A DNA stretch of 50,767 bases from CAZUGO01 sp964619935. GTDB taxonomy: Bacteria; Planctomycetota; Phycisphaerae; UBA1845; CAIVHJ01. The notes under the pieces are model-generated. The model saw only the letters and a list, made by a program, of their open reading frames with translations, did no database searches and was not told where the DNA came from. The stretch spans positions 1-50,767 of the forward strand of contig CAZUGO010000081.1 in assembly GCA_964619935.1 (NCBI GenBank). Reading direction: 5' to 3'. Of the stretch, positions 1 through 8,671 are shown piece after piece (position 1 is the first letter of the stretch; each line of letters opens with the position of its first letter). Made by a program: the position numbers and the translations under genes.

Positions 1-1
1 G

Positions 2-577
2 GTGCTCGTCCGTGAGCAGGTGACCACCGCTTTCGGCGAGGTGGTGTTCAGTGCGGGATCGACGGACACGCGCTATCAGTTCGCTGGCGCTTATGGTTAC
101 GAAAACCTCGGGATCGCAGCGCTGCATGTCGGCCATCGGTATTATGAGCCGGCGCTGGGTAGATTCCTTCAAAGAGATCCAGTGGGTATTGTTGGTGGTT
201 GGAACTCTTATGCATACGTGATGAACAACCCAACCGCTTCCGTCGACCCACTAGGTCTTTGGCCAGGTAATCCAGGGTGGTCGGGATGGGGCAATGAACT
301 TGTCTTGATCGGGACAACTCCGATCGAGTGGCTACCTGGAAATACTATGGAAGAGCGTGTTCGAAACGGGCAAATAATAGGTGTGAGTGTTGCTGCCGTA
401 TGCCTTGCCGGAGCGGCGGGAGTATCCTACACTGGCGTCAACTACGGTTTCAAAGTCGGAATACACGGGGCCCATCACTTTTTTCCGAAGATTGGGAAAT
501 ATGCTCGACACATTCAGATTAACTGGTGGCGTGCTGGTGTAAAGGGAAGCGGTGGCGTATGGCGCAGACCATTTTGA
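2..577 (+). CDS. C-terminal end of an RHS/YD-repeat polymorphic toxin (5' end outside window)
   Basis: Residues about 20-86 match the conserved RHS core end: a YGYENLG segment, then GHRYYEPALGRFLQRDPVG, then YAYVMNNPTASVDPLGL. This core closes the RHS cocoon, and what follows it is normally a variable toxin domain. Here about 105 residues follow, with a hydrophobic stretch near residues 130-142 and a His-rich, basic end (GAHHFFPKIGKYARH, then INWWRAGVKGSG). I do not recognise the toxin class. The reading frame is open to the first base of the window, so the gene almost certainly continues upstream and the GTG at position 2 is not a reliable start. A small gene follows 7 bp downstream, as expected for a toxin and immunity pair. 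Confidence 0.85.
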   Translation: MLVREQVTTAFGEVVFSAGSTDTRYQFAGAYGYENLGIAALHVGHRYYEPALGRFLQRDPVGIVGGWNSYAYVMNNPTASVDPLGLWPGNPGWSGWGNELVLIGTTPIEWLPGNTMEERVRNGQIIGVSVAAVCLAGAAGVSYTGVNYGFKVGIHGAHHFFPKIGKYARHIQINWWRAGVKGSGGVWRRPF

Positions 578-584
578 GTGAATC

Positions 585-974
585 ATGGAACCCCATAGGC
601 TTCCAATCACCGTAGACGTTCCTGGTGAGATTATCCGTGTGGACCACCTGATTCACGATCGTTGGTTTTCAGTCAACGACGTCGAGTTTCAGGCCGGGAG
701 TGGTGAATTCTCCATTGTGTACTCACATGATGAGACCATTGACCGACGTGTTCTGGATTCAGTAAAGGGCCAGCCGAACCTGTGGCGCCTGATTATCCGT
801 CACGTCATTTCATATCATTTCAAAGACCGTGAGAAGATTGTGTGGTATGATTTCAATCGAATCAGGTTTGAAAGGCGCACGGGGCATCTGCAGATCCTGA
901 CAAATACTCCGCTGCTGCTTCGCTTCAAGGTGACGACGCTGGACCTTATAGTCGAACCAGCCGCTTGGCCTTGA
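585..974 (+). CDS. Small protein of unknown family, candidate immunity protein for the RHS toxin
   Basis: This 129-residue protein starts 7 bp after the RHS toxin stop. It has no signal peptide or membrane segment, is rich in beta-type and charged residues (for example FSVNDVEFQAGSGEFSIVYS), and would be a small cytoplasmic protein. I recognise no family. The immunity role is inferred only from position: RHS toxins are usually followed directly by the gene for a small neutralising protein. Its base composition is lower in GC than the core genes of this window, which fits an accessory, transferred module. Confidence 0.6.
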   Translation: MEPHRLPITVDVPGEIIRVDHLIHDRWFSVNDVEFQAGSGEFSIVYSHDETIDRRVLDSVKGQPNLWRLIIRHVISYHFKDREKIVWYDFNRIRFERRTGHLQILTNTPLLLRFKVTTLDLIVEPAAWP

Positions 975-1201
975 TGGATTCAATACAACCCCGGAGCACG
1001 ATGTCGACCTGGGGATTGGTGGTATCTGTTGCGGTCAACAACCTTCGTAGGCCGTCGTATGTGGTCAACGCTGCAGATCTGGCCCAGCTGCTCGGTTGCT
1101 GGAGATATAACCGAATGTTGTGGATTTGGGTAATGAAAAAGGCGGCGTACCCTGGGTGAACGATGAGTTTCGCCCGTTCCTAACACAGGAGGATGCGCCC
1201 C

Positions 1202-1561
1202 GTGAACCACGATACGACAACCGCACTCGAGATTCCAGAGGTTACAGCGCAAGATGTGTTGAGCGAGTTCCTTCGGGAGGGGGCTCGCGAGATGCTGGGC
1301 AAGGCAATTGAAAGCGAAGTCGCCAATTACATTGCGGCCCATGCCCATGAGCGTGACGCCGCCGGCCGCCGGCTGGTGGTCCGGAACGGCCATCTGCCGG
1401 CGCGAGATCTTCAAACCGGTCTGGGAGCCATCCCGGTCAAGCAACCCCGTGTGCACGACCAGCGGGTGGATTCGGCCGGCACCCGCCTTCGTTTCAGCAG
1501 CAGCATCCTGCCGCCCTATCTGCGCAAGACGAAGAGCGTCGCCAACGCCAAGATCGGCGAA
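1202..1561 (+). pseudogene. IS256-type transposase, N-terminal remnant
   Basis: The reading frame from the GTG at 1202 (AGGAGG lies about 10 bp upstream) gives a typical IS256/mutator-type transposase N-terminus: EFLREGAREMLGKAIESEV, then RRLVVRNGHLPAR, IPVKQPRVHD and SSSILPPYLRKTKSV. After about 118 residues the similarity stops, well before the first catalytic Asp of the DDE domain, and the frame soon ends at 1621. Intact family members are about 400 residues long, so this copy cannot transpose. The break point lies close to the start of an unrelated coding segment in another frame, which suggests a deletion or recombination between an inserted element and its target gene. Confidence 0.75.
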
Positions 1562-1562
1562 G

Positions 1563-1895
1563 CTCGTGGCCGACTCGTGGCTGGCCCGTCTGGACGGGCG
1601 GGATCGCAACCGCACCGTTGAGCGCTACGTGAAGCGTGCGAGAGGCCGACTTTTTCGCGACGACTCTGACGACCATCCCGTGTCACCGATCGACGCCTTC
1701 AGGCTGGCCGCCGACATCCGCCCCCAAGCGGCATCCGCGTGGGTAGAGCGGTTGAGGGCTGTCTCGAGCGAGGAGATCGAAGAAGTCGTTCGTCGGGTAC
1801 CGTCCATCCGAATGTCAGAAACAGCAAGACGATTTGCCCTGAGGATGTTACAATTCAACCGGAGCACCCTTGAGGGTGAGGTGGAGCAAGTATGA
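1563..1895 (+). pseudogene. C-terminal fragment of a probable HipA-like kinase gene
   Basis: In a different frame from the transposase remnant, about 110 codons read as a real protein end: VADSWLARLDGRDR, then HPVSPIDAFRLAADIRP, then RRVPSIRMSETARRFALRM. The style resembles the end of HipA-like kinases that sit next to HIRAN-domain genes, but I hold this family call only loosely. No start codon or N-terminal part is present because the transposase remnant occupies that place. Its stop overlaps the start of the HIRAN gene by ATGA, which shows the two were once a translationally coupled pair. Confidence 0.4.
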
Positions 1896-2716
1896 AGGAC
1901 CAGCCTTTGAGCCTCAACGCAGTCTTTGTCGCCTGGCGCGATCCCGTTCATCATCGCTGCTACCCGGTAGGACGTCTTGCGCGCCTTGCTGGACCCGGGA
2001 GTGGCCGAGCATACGAGTTCGTCTACGTGCAAGGCGTGTCGAGCGCCAAGGAAGCGGGCTTTTCACATATCGTACCATTTGAGGATCTCCACAGCATCTA
2101 TCGCAGCGCCGCGCTATTCCCGTTCTTTATGAACCGCATCATGTCCGAGTCGCGATCCGACCGAGATGCGTTCTTACAAAGGATGATGCTCACCCAACCG
2201 GATCCACTCGAGATCCTCTCTCGTACCGGCGGGATTCGAGCCACGGACTCGTTCGAAGTGTTCCCTCTGCCACGGCTTGATCCATCCATGCCGGGGTTTC
2301 GAACTCTGTTCTTTGTCCATGCTTTACGGCACTTTCCTGCTAGTGCCCACCAACGTATTGCCCTTCTGCAGCCGGGCGAGGTGCTGTACATGGTCATGGA
2401 TTGCCAGAACGAATTCGATCCCCTCGCCATTGCCCTCCGAACGGCAGATCGGGTTCTCGTCGGACACGTCCCCGGCTATCTGCTGATGGGAATGTACGAG
2501 CTGCGCGATAAGTGCGCAGACATCTGCCTCAGTGTCGCTCAGGTCAACCTGGAGCCGGCGCCTCTCGATCAGCGGCTTCTCTGCGAAATGGAGACCTGCT
2601 GGCCCCCCGACTACCGGCCTTTTGTGGATGATCGATTTCAGCCGATTGCGCAAGGCGCCATTCGGACCGAGTCGTTGATCGATGAGTACGACGGTGGTGT
2701 GCCCGTCGAAGCTTGA
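1892..2716 (+). CDS. HIRAN-domain protein
   Basis: This 274-residue protein begins with a segment built like VFVAWRDPVHHRCYPVGRL, followed by a helical middle, and from about residue 140 a HIRAN-type domain: LFFVHALRHFP, then LQPGEVLYMVMDCQNEFDP and DRVLVGHVPGYL. HIRAN domains bind DNA ends or stalled-fork DNA in other proteins, and stand-alone versions occur next to HipA-like genes in bacteria. The start overlaps the stop of the upstream fragment by ATGA. The gene itself looks intact, but its partner has lost its 5' part, so it may now be an orphan. The domain name is well supported, the cellular role is not. Confidence 0.6.
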   Translation: MKDQPLSLNAVFVAWRDPVHHRCYPVGRLARLAGPGSGRAYEFVYVQGVSSAKEAGFSHIVPFEDLHSIYRSAALFPFFMNRIMSESRSDRDAFLQRMMLTQPDPLEILSRTGGIRATDSFEVFPLPRLDPSMPGFRTLFFVHALRHFPASAHQRIALLQPGEVLYMVMDCQNEFDPLAIALRTADRVLVGHVPGYLLMGMYELRDKCADICLSVAQVNLEPAPLDQRLLCEMETCWPPDYRPFVDDRFQPIAQGAIRTESLIDEYDGGVPVEA

Positions 2717-2951
2717 TATGGTCCTGATAGCCGGTCGTTCGCTCCACGACGGCAAGGCGATTTCCCGGCATCCCTCGTGCAGGACGGTCAGTCATGCATG
2801 AAGAACTCCTCGCTTCTATTGGCCCACCGCAGCTCCGTGGGGGGGCCCCGTAGCCGGCCGGACGGGCCAGCGGGATGCCCTGCGCCGAGACCACGTCTTC
2901 TGCCGTGCCCCCCCGACCGCGGTATCGCGTGAGCGCACTCGAGAACCATTC

Positions 2952-3146
2952 TCGGTGGCGTCGTTCTACAACTGGCGCAAGAAGCTTGGGGCACCGGATG
3001 TCGGGCGGCGCCCCTCTCGTGATCGCCGTGCCTTCCAGCCGGTCACGATCCTGCCGCCGGCGCCGGGGGTCTCGATCCATTTGACCTGCGGCACCCGCAT
3101 CGAGATTGGTGTCGAGAATCTCGACGCCGTCCGCGAAGGGTTAAAG
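2952..3146 (+). pseudogene. IS66-type accessory transposition protein remnant
   Basis: About 65 codons resemble the small IS66-family accessory protein found in planctomycetes: SVASFYNWRKKLG, then FQPVTILPPAPGVSI, then CGTRIEIGVENLDAVRE. In intact copies the first motif follows an N-terminal helix-turn-helix and the last motif lies near the protein end. Here the upstream frame (2770-2950) is scrambled, and downstream the frame runs into unrelated sequence. Nothing else in 2717-3280 looks coding. This is a relic with no visible terminal repeats. Confidence 0.5.
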
Positions 3147-3280
3147 GGGACAGCCAGGTCAGGATGGTCAGGATCGTTTAATCGTTTTTATCGAGGCCGA
3201 CGTGGCCGGGCGAAACGGGTATAACCATCGAGCGCATTATTGCGGCTGACATCGGCTCTATAGGGAGCGTTGCCGAACCC

Positions 3281-4378
3281 CTAGCGTCCCATGCAGGTTC
3301 CGAGGGCGGTGACCGCCTGGATCAGTGGGTCATCGGCGGGCACCAGGCGTTGGCGGTTGGCGACGGCCAGGATCGGCACCGAGCGGATGGTGCCCTGCTG
3401 GTGGACCACGAGCTGATTGAGGGCGCCCCCGACCAGCAGCTCGATGGCCCCGTGGCCGAAACGGGTGGCCAACACCCGGTCAAAGGCGATGGGGCTGCCG
3501 CCGCGCTGCACGTGCCCCAGAATGGTCGCCCGGGTTTCCAGGCCGGTGCGCTGGGCAATCCGTTCGGCCAGCACCTCGCTGACGCCCCCCAGCCGGATGG
3601 GATCCGGCGAGTCGTGAACCACGCGATCGACCACCACCTGACCCCCGATGGGCTTGGCTCCTTCGCTGACCGCAATAATGGTGAAGGACTTGCCACGACC
3701 GCGACGGTCTAGACACCAGTTGCAGACCACCGCGAGGTCATAGGGCAGCTCCGGGATCAGGATGACGTCGGCCCCGCTGGCCGATCCCGCGTACAGCGCC
3801 AGCCACCCGGCGTTGCGGCCCATGGTTTCCAACAGCATGACCCGATGGTGGCTGGAGGCCGTGCTGTGAATGCGGTCCAGGGCCTCGCAGGCGGTCTGGA
3901 CCGCGGTGTGGAATCCGAAGGTCAAATCGGTGTGCATCAGGTCGTTGTCGATGGTCTTGGGCACACCGACGCAGGGCACGCCGCGTTCGATCAGGGCGGC
4001 GACGCCCGACATGGTGCCGTCGCCGCCGATGCACACAATGGCGTCCAGCTTGCGCTCCGCGATGTGGGCAACGGCCCGGTCGGTGACGTCCTCGTAGATG
4101 GGCTGCCCGCCGGCGTCCACCCCGGTCTTGAAGCGACGGAAGTCGGCCCGGTTGCTGGTGCCCAGAATGGTGCCGCCGATGGTCAGGATGTTGCTGGCCG
4201 CCTGAACGGTCAGCGGGTGCATGCGGTTCTCGATCAAGCCCAGAAACCCGTCCTCGATGCCGTACACTTCCAGGCCGTGTTGCAGAATCGCAGTCTTGGT
4301 GACGGCGCGAATGACGGCATTGATCCCGGGGCAATCGCCGCCGCCGGTCAGCACGCCGATCCTGCGAAGTCTGCTCAC
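3281..4378 (-). CDS. pfkA: 6-phosphofructokinase
   Basis: The enzyme phosphorylates fructose 6-phosphate in glycolysis. The 365-residue product starts at a GTG with GGAGGA six bases upstream; a longer frame to 4483 has no family similarity in its first 35 residues. Motifs in order: TGGGDCPG near residues 11-18, GGDGT at 118-122, PKTIDND at 140-146 with the catalytic base Asp144, MGRNAGW, and HVQRGGSP near the end. By alignment with the E. coli enzyme, the position of Gly104 is Gly121 (the ATP-type residue; PPi enzymes have Asp) while the position of Gly124 is Lys141 (the residue of PPi enzymes). This mixed pair is known from the group III branch, and I expect ATP use. It is transcribed away from polX. 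Confidence 0.93.
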   Translation of the reverse strand: MSRLRRIGVLTGGGDCPGINAVIRAVTKTAILQHGLEVYGIEDGFLGLIENRMHPLTVQAASNILTIGGTILGTSNRADFRRFKTGVDAGGQPIYEDVTDRAVAHIAERKLDAIVCIGGDGTMSGVAALIERGVPCVGVPKTIDNDLMHTDLTFGFHTAVQTACEALDRIHSTASSHHRVMLLETMGRNAGWLALYAGSASGADVILIPELPYDLAVVCNWCLDRRGRGKSFTIIAVSEGAKPIGGQVVVDRVVHDSPDPIRLGGVSEVLAERIAQRTGLETRATILGHVQRGGSPIAFDRVLATRFGHGAIELLVGGALNQLVVHQQGTIRSVPILAVANRQRLVPADDPLIQAVTALGTCMGR

Positions 4379-4402
4379 TGTCTGTCCTCCGGGGTCGCGG
4401 CT

Positions 4403-4431
4403 ATTATGGAGTCGGCTGGGGTTCGGAGCAA
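4403..4431 (-). promoter_or_regulatory. Probable sigma-70 type promoter of pfkA
   Basis: On the minus strand TTGCTC (4431-4426) and CATAAT (4408-4403) are separated by 17 bases. This lies about 25 bp upstream of the GTG of pfkA, with the ribosome site GGAGGA between. The fit is good for both boxes and ideal for spacing; no experiment supports it. Confidence 0.55.
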
Positions 4432-4509
4432 GCGGCCGCCGGCGGACGGAATGGCCGCCCGCGGCAGCCGACGGTCCGGGCACCCGCCGTCTTCAGCGGG
4501 AGGTGTGAC

Positions 4510-6228
4510 GTGTCGAACAGCGAACTGGCCCGATCGTTCGAGCTGCTCGCCGACCTGTTGGAGATTCAGGGCGCCAACCGCTTTCGAATCAACTCCTTCC
4601 GGCGCAGCGCCCGGATCCTCAAAGACCTGGTGGAAGACGCCGCTGAACTGGACCGCGACGATCGTCTGGCCGAGGTCGAGGGCATCGGCAAGGGCACCCT
4701 GGAGAAGATCCGCGAGCACCTGCGAACCGGCTCGATGGTCGAGCTTGCCGAACTGACGGCGCACATGCCCGAAGGGCTGCCGGCGCTGCTGGAGGTGCCC
4801 GGCATGGGTCCCAAGAAAGTTGCGGCGGTCTGGAAACAGCTCGATGTCGGGAGCCTCGCGGATCTCAAACAGGCCATCGAGGCCGGCCGACTCCAAGCGC
4901 TGCCCGGCTTCGGCGTCCAGAGCGCCAAGAAGATCGCCCAGGGCATCCAATTCCTGGAACGCTCCGGTGGGCGGGTACCCTATGGGCAGGCCTTAACGCT
5001 GGGCGAGGCCTTGGCCGAGCGGGTGGCGGCCATTCCCGGGGTGGAACGAGTGGCGATTGCCGGATCGCTCCGCCGCGGCTGCGAGACCATCGGCGACATC
5101 GATCTGCTGTGTACGGCCCGCGACGGCGGCGCCGTGGTCCAGGCCTTCAGCGCGCTGGCGGAGGACGGCGCCGTGCTGGCCGCGGGCGAGACCAAGGGCA
5201 GCATCACCATCCCGCTGGAACAGCGGCGGCCGGTGCAGGTCGATCTCCGCGTGGTCCCCGAGGAATCTTTCGGGGCGGCGTTGCAATACTTCTCGGGCTC
5301 CAAAGCGCACAACGTGCGGCTGCGCGAGCTGGCCATCCGCCAGGGTTACAAGCTCAACGAATGGGGCCTGTTTGACGGCGCGCAGCAACTGGCCGGAGCC
5401 GAGGAGGCCGACATCTACCAGCGGCTGAGCCTGCCCCTGATCCCCGTCGAACTGCGCGAAGATCGCGGAGAGTTTGACGCCGATCCGGCGGGGTTCGCCG
5501 CGCTGGTGACCCTCCCGGACATTCGCGGCGACCTGCACCTGCACACCGTGGCCAGCGACGGCAAGTGCACCGTGGAGGACCTGGCCCAGGCGGCCCGCGC
5601 CCGCGGCTACGCCTACATCAACATCACCGATCATTCGCGCAGTTCGGCGATTGCCGGCGGCTTGTCCATCGAGCGGATGGTCGCCCACATCGAGACCGTG
5701 CGGCGGTTCGACCAGTCATTCGACGGGCTGAAGATTCTGGTGGGTTGCGAGTGCGACATCCTGGCCGACGGGACGCTGGACTATCCGGACGATCTTCTGG
5801 CCGCCTGCGACATCGTGGTGGCGAGCATTCACAGCGCCACCGGTCAGCCGGCCGAGGTCATCACCCGCCGGACCCTGGCGGCGATCGAGAATCCGCATGT
5901 CGACATCATCGGGCACCCCACCAGTCGGTTGCTCGATCAGCGGCCGGCCAACGCGGTGGACATTGGCGAGATTGCCCGGGCGGCGGCGGCCACCGGCACG
6001 GCCCTGGAGGTCAACGCCTCCTGGAGGCGCCTGGATCTCAAGGATCTGCACATCCGCCAGGCCCTGGATGCCGGCGCCCTGATCTGCATCAACACCGATG
6101 CTCACCGGGTCGAGCAGTTGGACGCCATGCGGTATGGCATTGTCACGGCCCGCCGCGGGGCGGCGCCGCGCGATCGGGTGCTGAACACTTTTGGGTTGGA
6201 GCGCCTGCTGGCGGCCGTGAAGCACTGA
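4510..6228 (+). CDS. polX: DNA polymerase X family protein with PHP domain
   Basis: PolX enzymes fill short gaps in base-excision repair and carry a 3'-5' exonuclease in the PHP domain. The 572-residue length is normal. The start is a GTG with GGGAGG just upstream. Order of domains: an 8-kDa-like helical N-terminus (residues 1-75) with the hairpin EGIGKGTLEKI; helix-hairpin-helix motifs VPGMGPKKV and LPGFGVQSAKK (95-142); nucleotidyltransferase motif AGSLRRG at 184-190 with metal ligands Asp196 and Asp198 in GDIDLL; and a PHP domain from about residue 338 starting with the ligand pair in DLHLHT (His343, His345). All the key residues checked are present, so both activities are expected. Confidence 0.95.
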   Translation: MSNSELARSFELLADLLEIQGANRFRINSFRRSARILKDLVEDAAELDRDDRLAEVEGIGKGTLEKIREHLRTGSMVELAELTAHMPEGLPALLEVPGMGPKKVAAVWKQLDVGSLADLKQAIEAGRLQALPGFGVQSAKKIAQGIQFLERSGGRVPYGQALTLGEALAERVAAIPGVERVAIAGSLRRGCETIGDIDLLCTARDGGAVVQAFSALAEDGAVLAAGETKGSITIPLEQRRPVQVDLRVVPEESFGAALQYFSGSKAHNVRLRELAIRQGYKLNEWGLFDGAQQLAGAEEADIYQRLSLPLIPVELREDRGEFDADPAGFAALVTLPDIRGDLHLHTVASDGKCTVEDLAQAARARGYAYINITDHSRSSAIAGGLSIERMVAHIETVRRFDQSFDGLKILVGCECDILADGTLDYPDDLLAACDIVVASIHSATGQPAEVITRRTLAAIENPHVDIIGHPTSRLLDQRPANAVDIGEIARAAAATGTALEVNASWRRLDLKDLHIRQALDAGALICINTDAHRVEQLDAMRYGIVTARRGAAPRDRVLNTFGLERLLAAVKH

Positions 6229-6246
6229 TCCGAACGCTCGAACAAG

Positions 6247-6279
6247 AACCGCCCGAGGAGGGTTGCTCCCCGGGCGGTT
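6247..6279. terminator. Bidirectional intrinsic terminator between polX and fliC
   Basis: A 14-base stem with one mismatch (arms 6247-6260 and 6266-6279) and a 5-base loop lies between the convergent genes polX and fliC. Each side is followed by a short T-rich stretch, so it can serve both strands. Confidence 0.8.
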
Positions 6280-6314
6280 TCGGATCGTTCGCGCTGGATC
6301 AGCCCAGCCGGCGG

Positions 6315-7742
6315 CTATCCGCCCAGCAGGGCCAGGATCTGGGCGGCCTGCTGGTTGGCCAACCCGAGCAACGAGATGCCGGAGTTCAACAGCACCGACT
6401 GCTTGTTGAGTTCGGCGGTCGCCAGGGCATAATCGGTGTCGCCGATGACGCTGGCCGCGTCGCTCAGCCCGACCTTCTGGGCGGTCAAGTTGCTGATGGC
6501 CGGCTGCACCTGGAATTTCTGGAGCCCACCGATTCGGCCTTGGGCCACCGCCAGGTCGCCGATGGCCTTGTCCACGATGCCCAGGGCTGAGGCCCGGTTG
6601 GCCGCGCTCGACAGGTCGGCGTCGCCGCCGCTCCTCAACTCGCTGAGGAAGCCGCCGCTGTCGCCGCCACCGAGGTTGTGGCTGAACAGGGCATCGATTC
6701 CGATGGTCACCCGGGTGACCGCTTCGGACCCCAGTTGGAAGGTGAATCCGCCGGTGGTGTGCACCGTGAATTCCTCGGTCCCCGCAGTGAATGCTGCGCC
6801 CAGTGTAAAGCTGCCGCTGACCCCGCCGACGTTGAAGTTCACGTCGACGCCGTCGGCGGTGAAGCTCTGACCGTTGATGGTTCCGGCGGCGTCGGTGCCG
6901 GTGGCCCGGGTGACCTCGGTCACGTTGTTGGTGTTGGTCAGGCCGCCGCCGCTGAGGGTGTCGACGCTGACGAAGGCTTCCGACCCGGTGGTGGTGGAGT
7001 TCAGCACCACGAAATTGCCCGATGTCGTGGCACTGACGCCCGTCACATCCACGGCGTTGTTGATGGCGGCGACGGCTGACGCCTGGGTGGCACCGACGTT
7101 CAGCTCGATGGTGGCGGTGCCCAATGAGCCGGTGACGGCCAGCTCGGTGGCGGCGCTGACGGTGGCGCCGCCACTGAAGTTGGCGACCCCGTGCGACGCT
7201 TCGGCCGCCGCGGTGGTGACCTGCACCGAGAAGGTCAGATCACTGCTCAGATTGCCGCGATTGAAGACCCGCAGGTCGCCGATCATGTCAGAATCGTTGA
7301 CGGTGGCGTCGATGGCGCCGGTGCCGTCGATCAGGCGGCGGCCATTGAACACCGTGGTGCGCACGATGCGGTCGATGGAGTCGATGGCCAGATCGATCTG
7401 CGATTGATTGGCCGCGATTTCGGCTTGCGACAGGTTGCCGTCGCTGACCGACGACAACACCAGCCGATCGATTTCCCCCAGCAGACTGTGGATTTCCCCC
7501 AAGGCGTTGTCGGCCACACCCAGAACCGCGTCTGTGCGCTGATTGTTGGCGATCGAGGCGTCGACCGCGCTGATCTCGGACTGCAGGCTCTTCAGGGCGA
7601 TGAGGCCGGCGGGATCGTCGGCGCCGCGGTTGATCTTGAGTCCGGTGGAGAGCTGGGTGATGACGTTGCTTTGTGCTTTCGAGGTTCGATTGAGGATGCT
7701 CAGGAGTGTGAATGTGTTTGTGTTTGTGACTGTCAGACCCAT
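6315..7742 (-). CDS. fliC: Flagellin
   Basis: This is the flagellar filament subunit, 475 residues from the ATG at 7742, which has GGGAG seven bases upstream. The frame stays open upstream to 7946 but that part is unlike flagellin. The N-terminal D0/D1 helix region is clear (NTNTFTLLSILNRTSKAQ, then LSTGLKINRGADDPAGLIAL), as is the C-terminal D1/D0 region (IGDTDYALATAELNKQ, then GLANQQAAQILALLGG). The central surface region, about residues 150-350, is rich in Thr, Ala, Gly and Val and contains flagellin-insertion style repeats. No other flagellar gene is nearby; the only possible partner in the window is the FliA/WhiG-type sigma factor at 42.4-43.3 kb. The 267 bp upstream of the gene show no promoter I trust. 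Confidence 0.95.
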   Translation of the reverse strand: MGLTVTNTNTFTLLSILNRTSKAQSNVITQLSTGLKINRGADDPAGLIALKSLQSEISAVDASIANNQRTDAVLGVADNALGEIHSLLGEIDRLVLSSVSDGNLSQAEIAANQSQIDLAIDSIDRIVRTTVFNGRRLIDGTGAIDATVNDSDMIGDLRVFNRGNLSSDLTFSVQVTTAAAEASHGVANFSGGATVSAATELAVTGSLGTATIELNVGATQASAVAAINNAVDVTGVSATTSGNFVVLNSTTTGSEAFVSVDTLSGGGLTNTNNVTEVTRATGTDAAGTINGQSFTADGVDVNFNVGGVSGSFTLGAAFTAGTEEFTVHTTGGFTFQLGSEAVTRVTIGIDALFSHNLGGGDSGGFLSELRSGGDADLSSAANRASALGIVDKAIGDLAVAQGRIGGLQKFQVQPAISNLTAQKVGLSDAASVIGDTDYALATAELNKQSVLLNSGISLLGLANQQAAQILALLGG

Positions 7743-8009
7743 CGAGTGCTCCCTGTGTAATGCCGAAGATCCCAGGCCAACGTTCCGTGACTGCAACGTA
7801 AGATACGCCCCGAATGCAAGGCAAACCGGCGGGCCGATAAGCAACCCGGCCTGGCGGGACGGTCCACACGCCGGACCGCGCGGCAGGGAAACGAAAGCAG
7901 AAAGGAAGCCAGGAAATCGGGAGCACCCGACCCGGAAGGGGGGCAAAGGGGCCGGCGTGCGCTTTCGGACCCTGCGGTCCCGGCAGCCGTCAGCGGCGGT
8001 GTCCGCGGG

Positions 8010-8573
8010 TCAGGACTTGGCTCGCTCCAGGTACGCGCCGCTGCGGGTGTCGACCCGGACTCGTTCGCCAGGCTCGATGAACGCCGGCACGCGGATGCGG
8101 GCCCCGGTCTCCAGGATGGCGTCCTTGGGCTGGTTGGTGGCGGTGGCGCCCTTGACCACCGGCGGGGTGTCCTTGATTTGCAGCTCCACGACCTGGGGCA
8201 GTTCGACGCCGATCAGGACGCCGTTGTAGAGTTGGCCGCTGACCGGCGTGTTTTCCTTGAGGTAGTTCACGGCGTCGCCGAGCAGTTCCTTGTCGATGGT
8301 CACATGGTCGTAGGTCTCGTTGTCCATCAACACGTAGCCGTTGCTCTCCTGGTAGAGGTACTCGTACTCCTTGGTCTCGACAAACGGGATCTCGATGGTG
8401 TCGTCGACCTTGAAGCGGACATCGATCACTTGTCCGGTGGTGTACTTCTTGAGCTTGACCTGCATGTAGCTGCGCTTGTTGCCCTTGGCGACGTGTTGGG
8501 CGTCGTGGCAAGTGTACAGTTCGCCGTCATAGATGCAATATCGTCCCTTGCGCAGTTCGGTGGCTTTGATCAT
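8010..8573 (-). CDS. efp: Translation elongation factor P
   Basis: EF-P helps the ribosome form peptide bonds at polyproline stretches. The 187-residue length and three-domain beta-barrel layout fit the family: KATELRKGRYCIYDGELY at the start, the tip loop, YMQVKLKKYTTGQVIDVRFK, and the C-terminal segment ETGARIRVPAFIEPGERVRV. AGGAG lies six bases before the ATG. The tip loop reads HVAKGNKRSYMQ instead of the usual PGKGxA type, and aligning on the following VKL puts Asn32, with Lys30 and Lys33 beside it, at the place of the normally modified Lys34. No modifying enzyme gene (EpmA, EpmB, EarP) is seen in the window. Confidence 0.95.
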   Translation of the reverse strand: MIKATELRKGRYCIYDGELYTCHDAQHVAKGNKRSYMQVKLKKYTTGQVIDVRFKVDDTIEIPFVETKEYEYLYQESNGYVLMDNETYDHVTIDKELLGDAVNYLKENTPVSGQLYNGVLIGVELPQVVELQIKDTPPVVKGATATNQPKDAILETGARIRVPAFIEPGERVRVDTRSGAYLERAKS

Positions 8574-8613
8574 CGGTGGCTCCTGTCCCCGTTGCGTCGC
8601 TGCATTCCGGCCG

Positions 8614-8642
8614 ATTATGAGCCAAGGTCACAGGTTCGTCAA
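8614..8642 (-). promoter_or_regulatory. Sigma-70 type promoter of efp
   Basis: On the minus strand TTGACG (8642-8637) and CATAAT (8619-8614) are spaced by exactly 17 bases, about 40 bp before the efp start. Each box matches the consensus at five of six positions. It gives efp its own transcription, independent of the gene run upstream. Confidence 0.7.
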
Positions 8643-8671
8643 CGACCGCGGCGGTCGGGCGCGGCGGCGGG

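Noticed and set aside
965..1159. Short plus-strand frame of 64 codons after the immunity gene
   Set aside because: No ribosome site, no family and overlap with the end of the preceding gene; 975-1201 appears non-coding.
7830..7846. GCCGATAA, the -10 box of FliA-type promoters, upstream of fliC
   Set aside because: It lies on the plus strand, pointing away from fliC, and has no matching -35 at the right distance.
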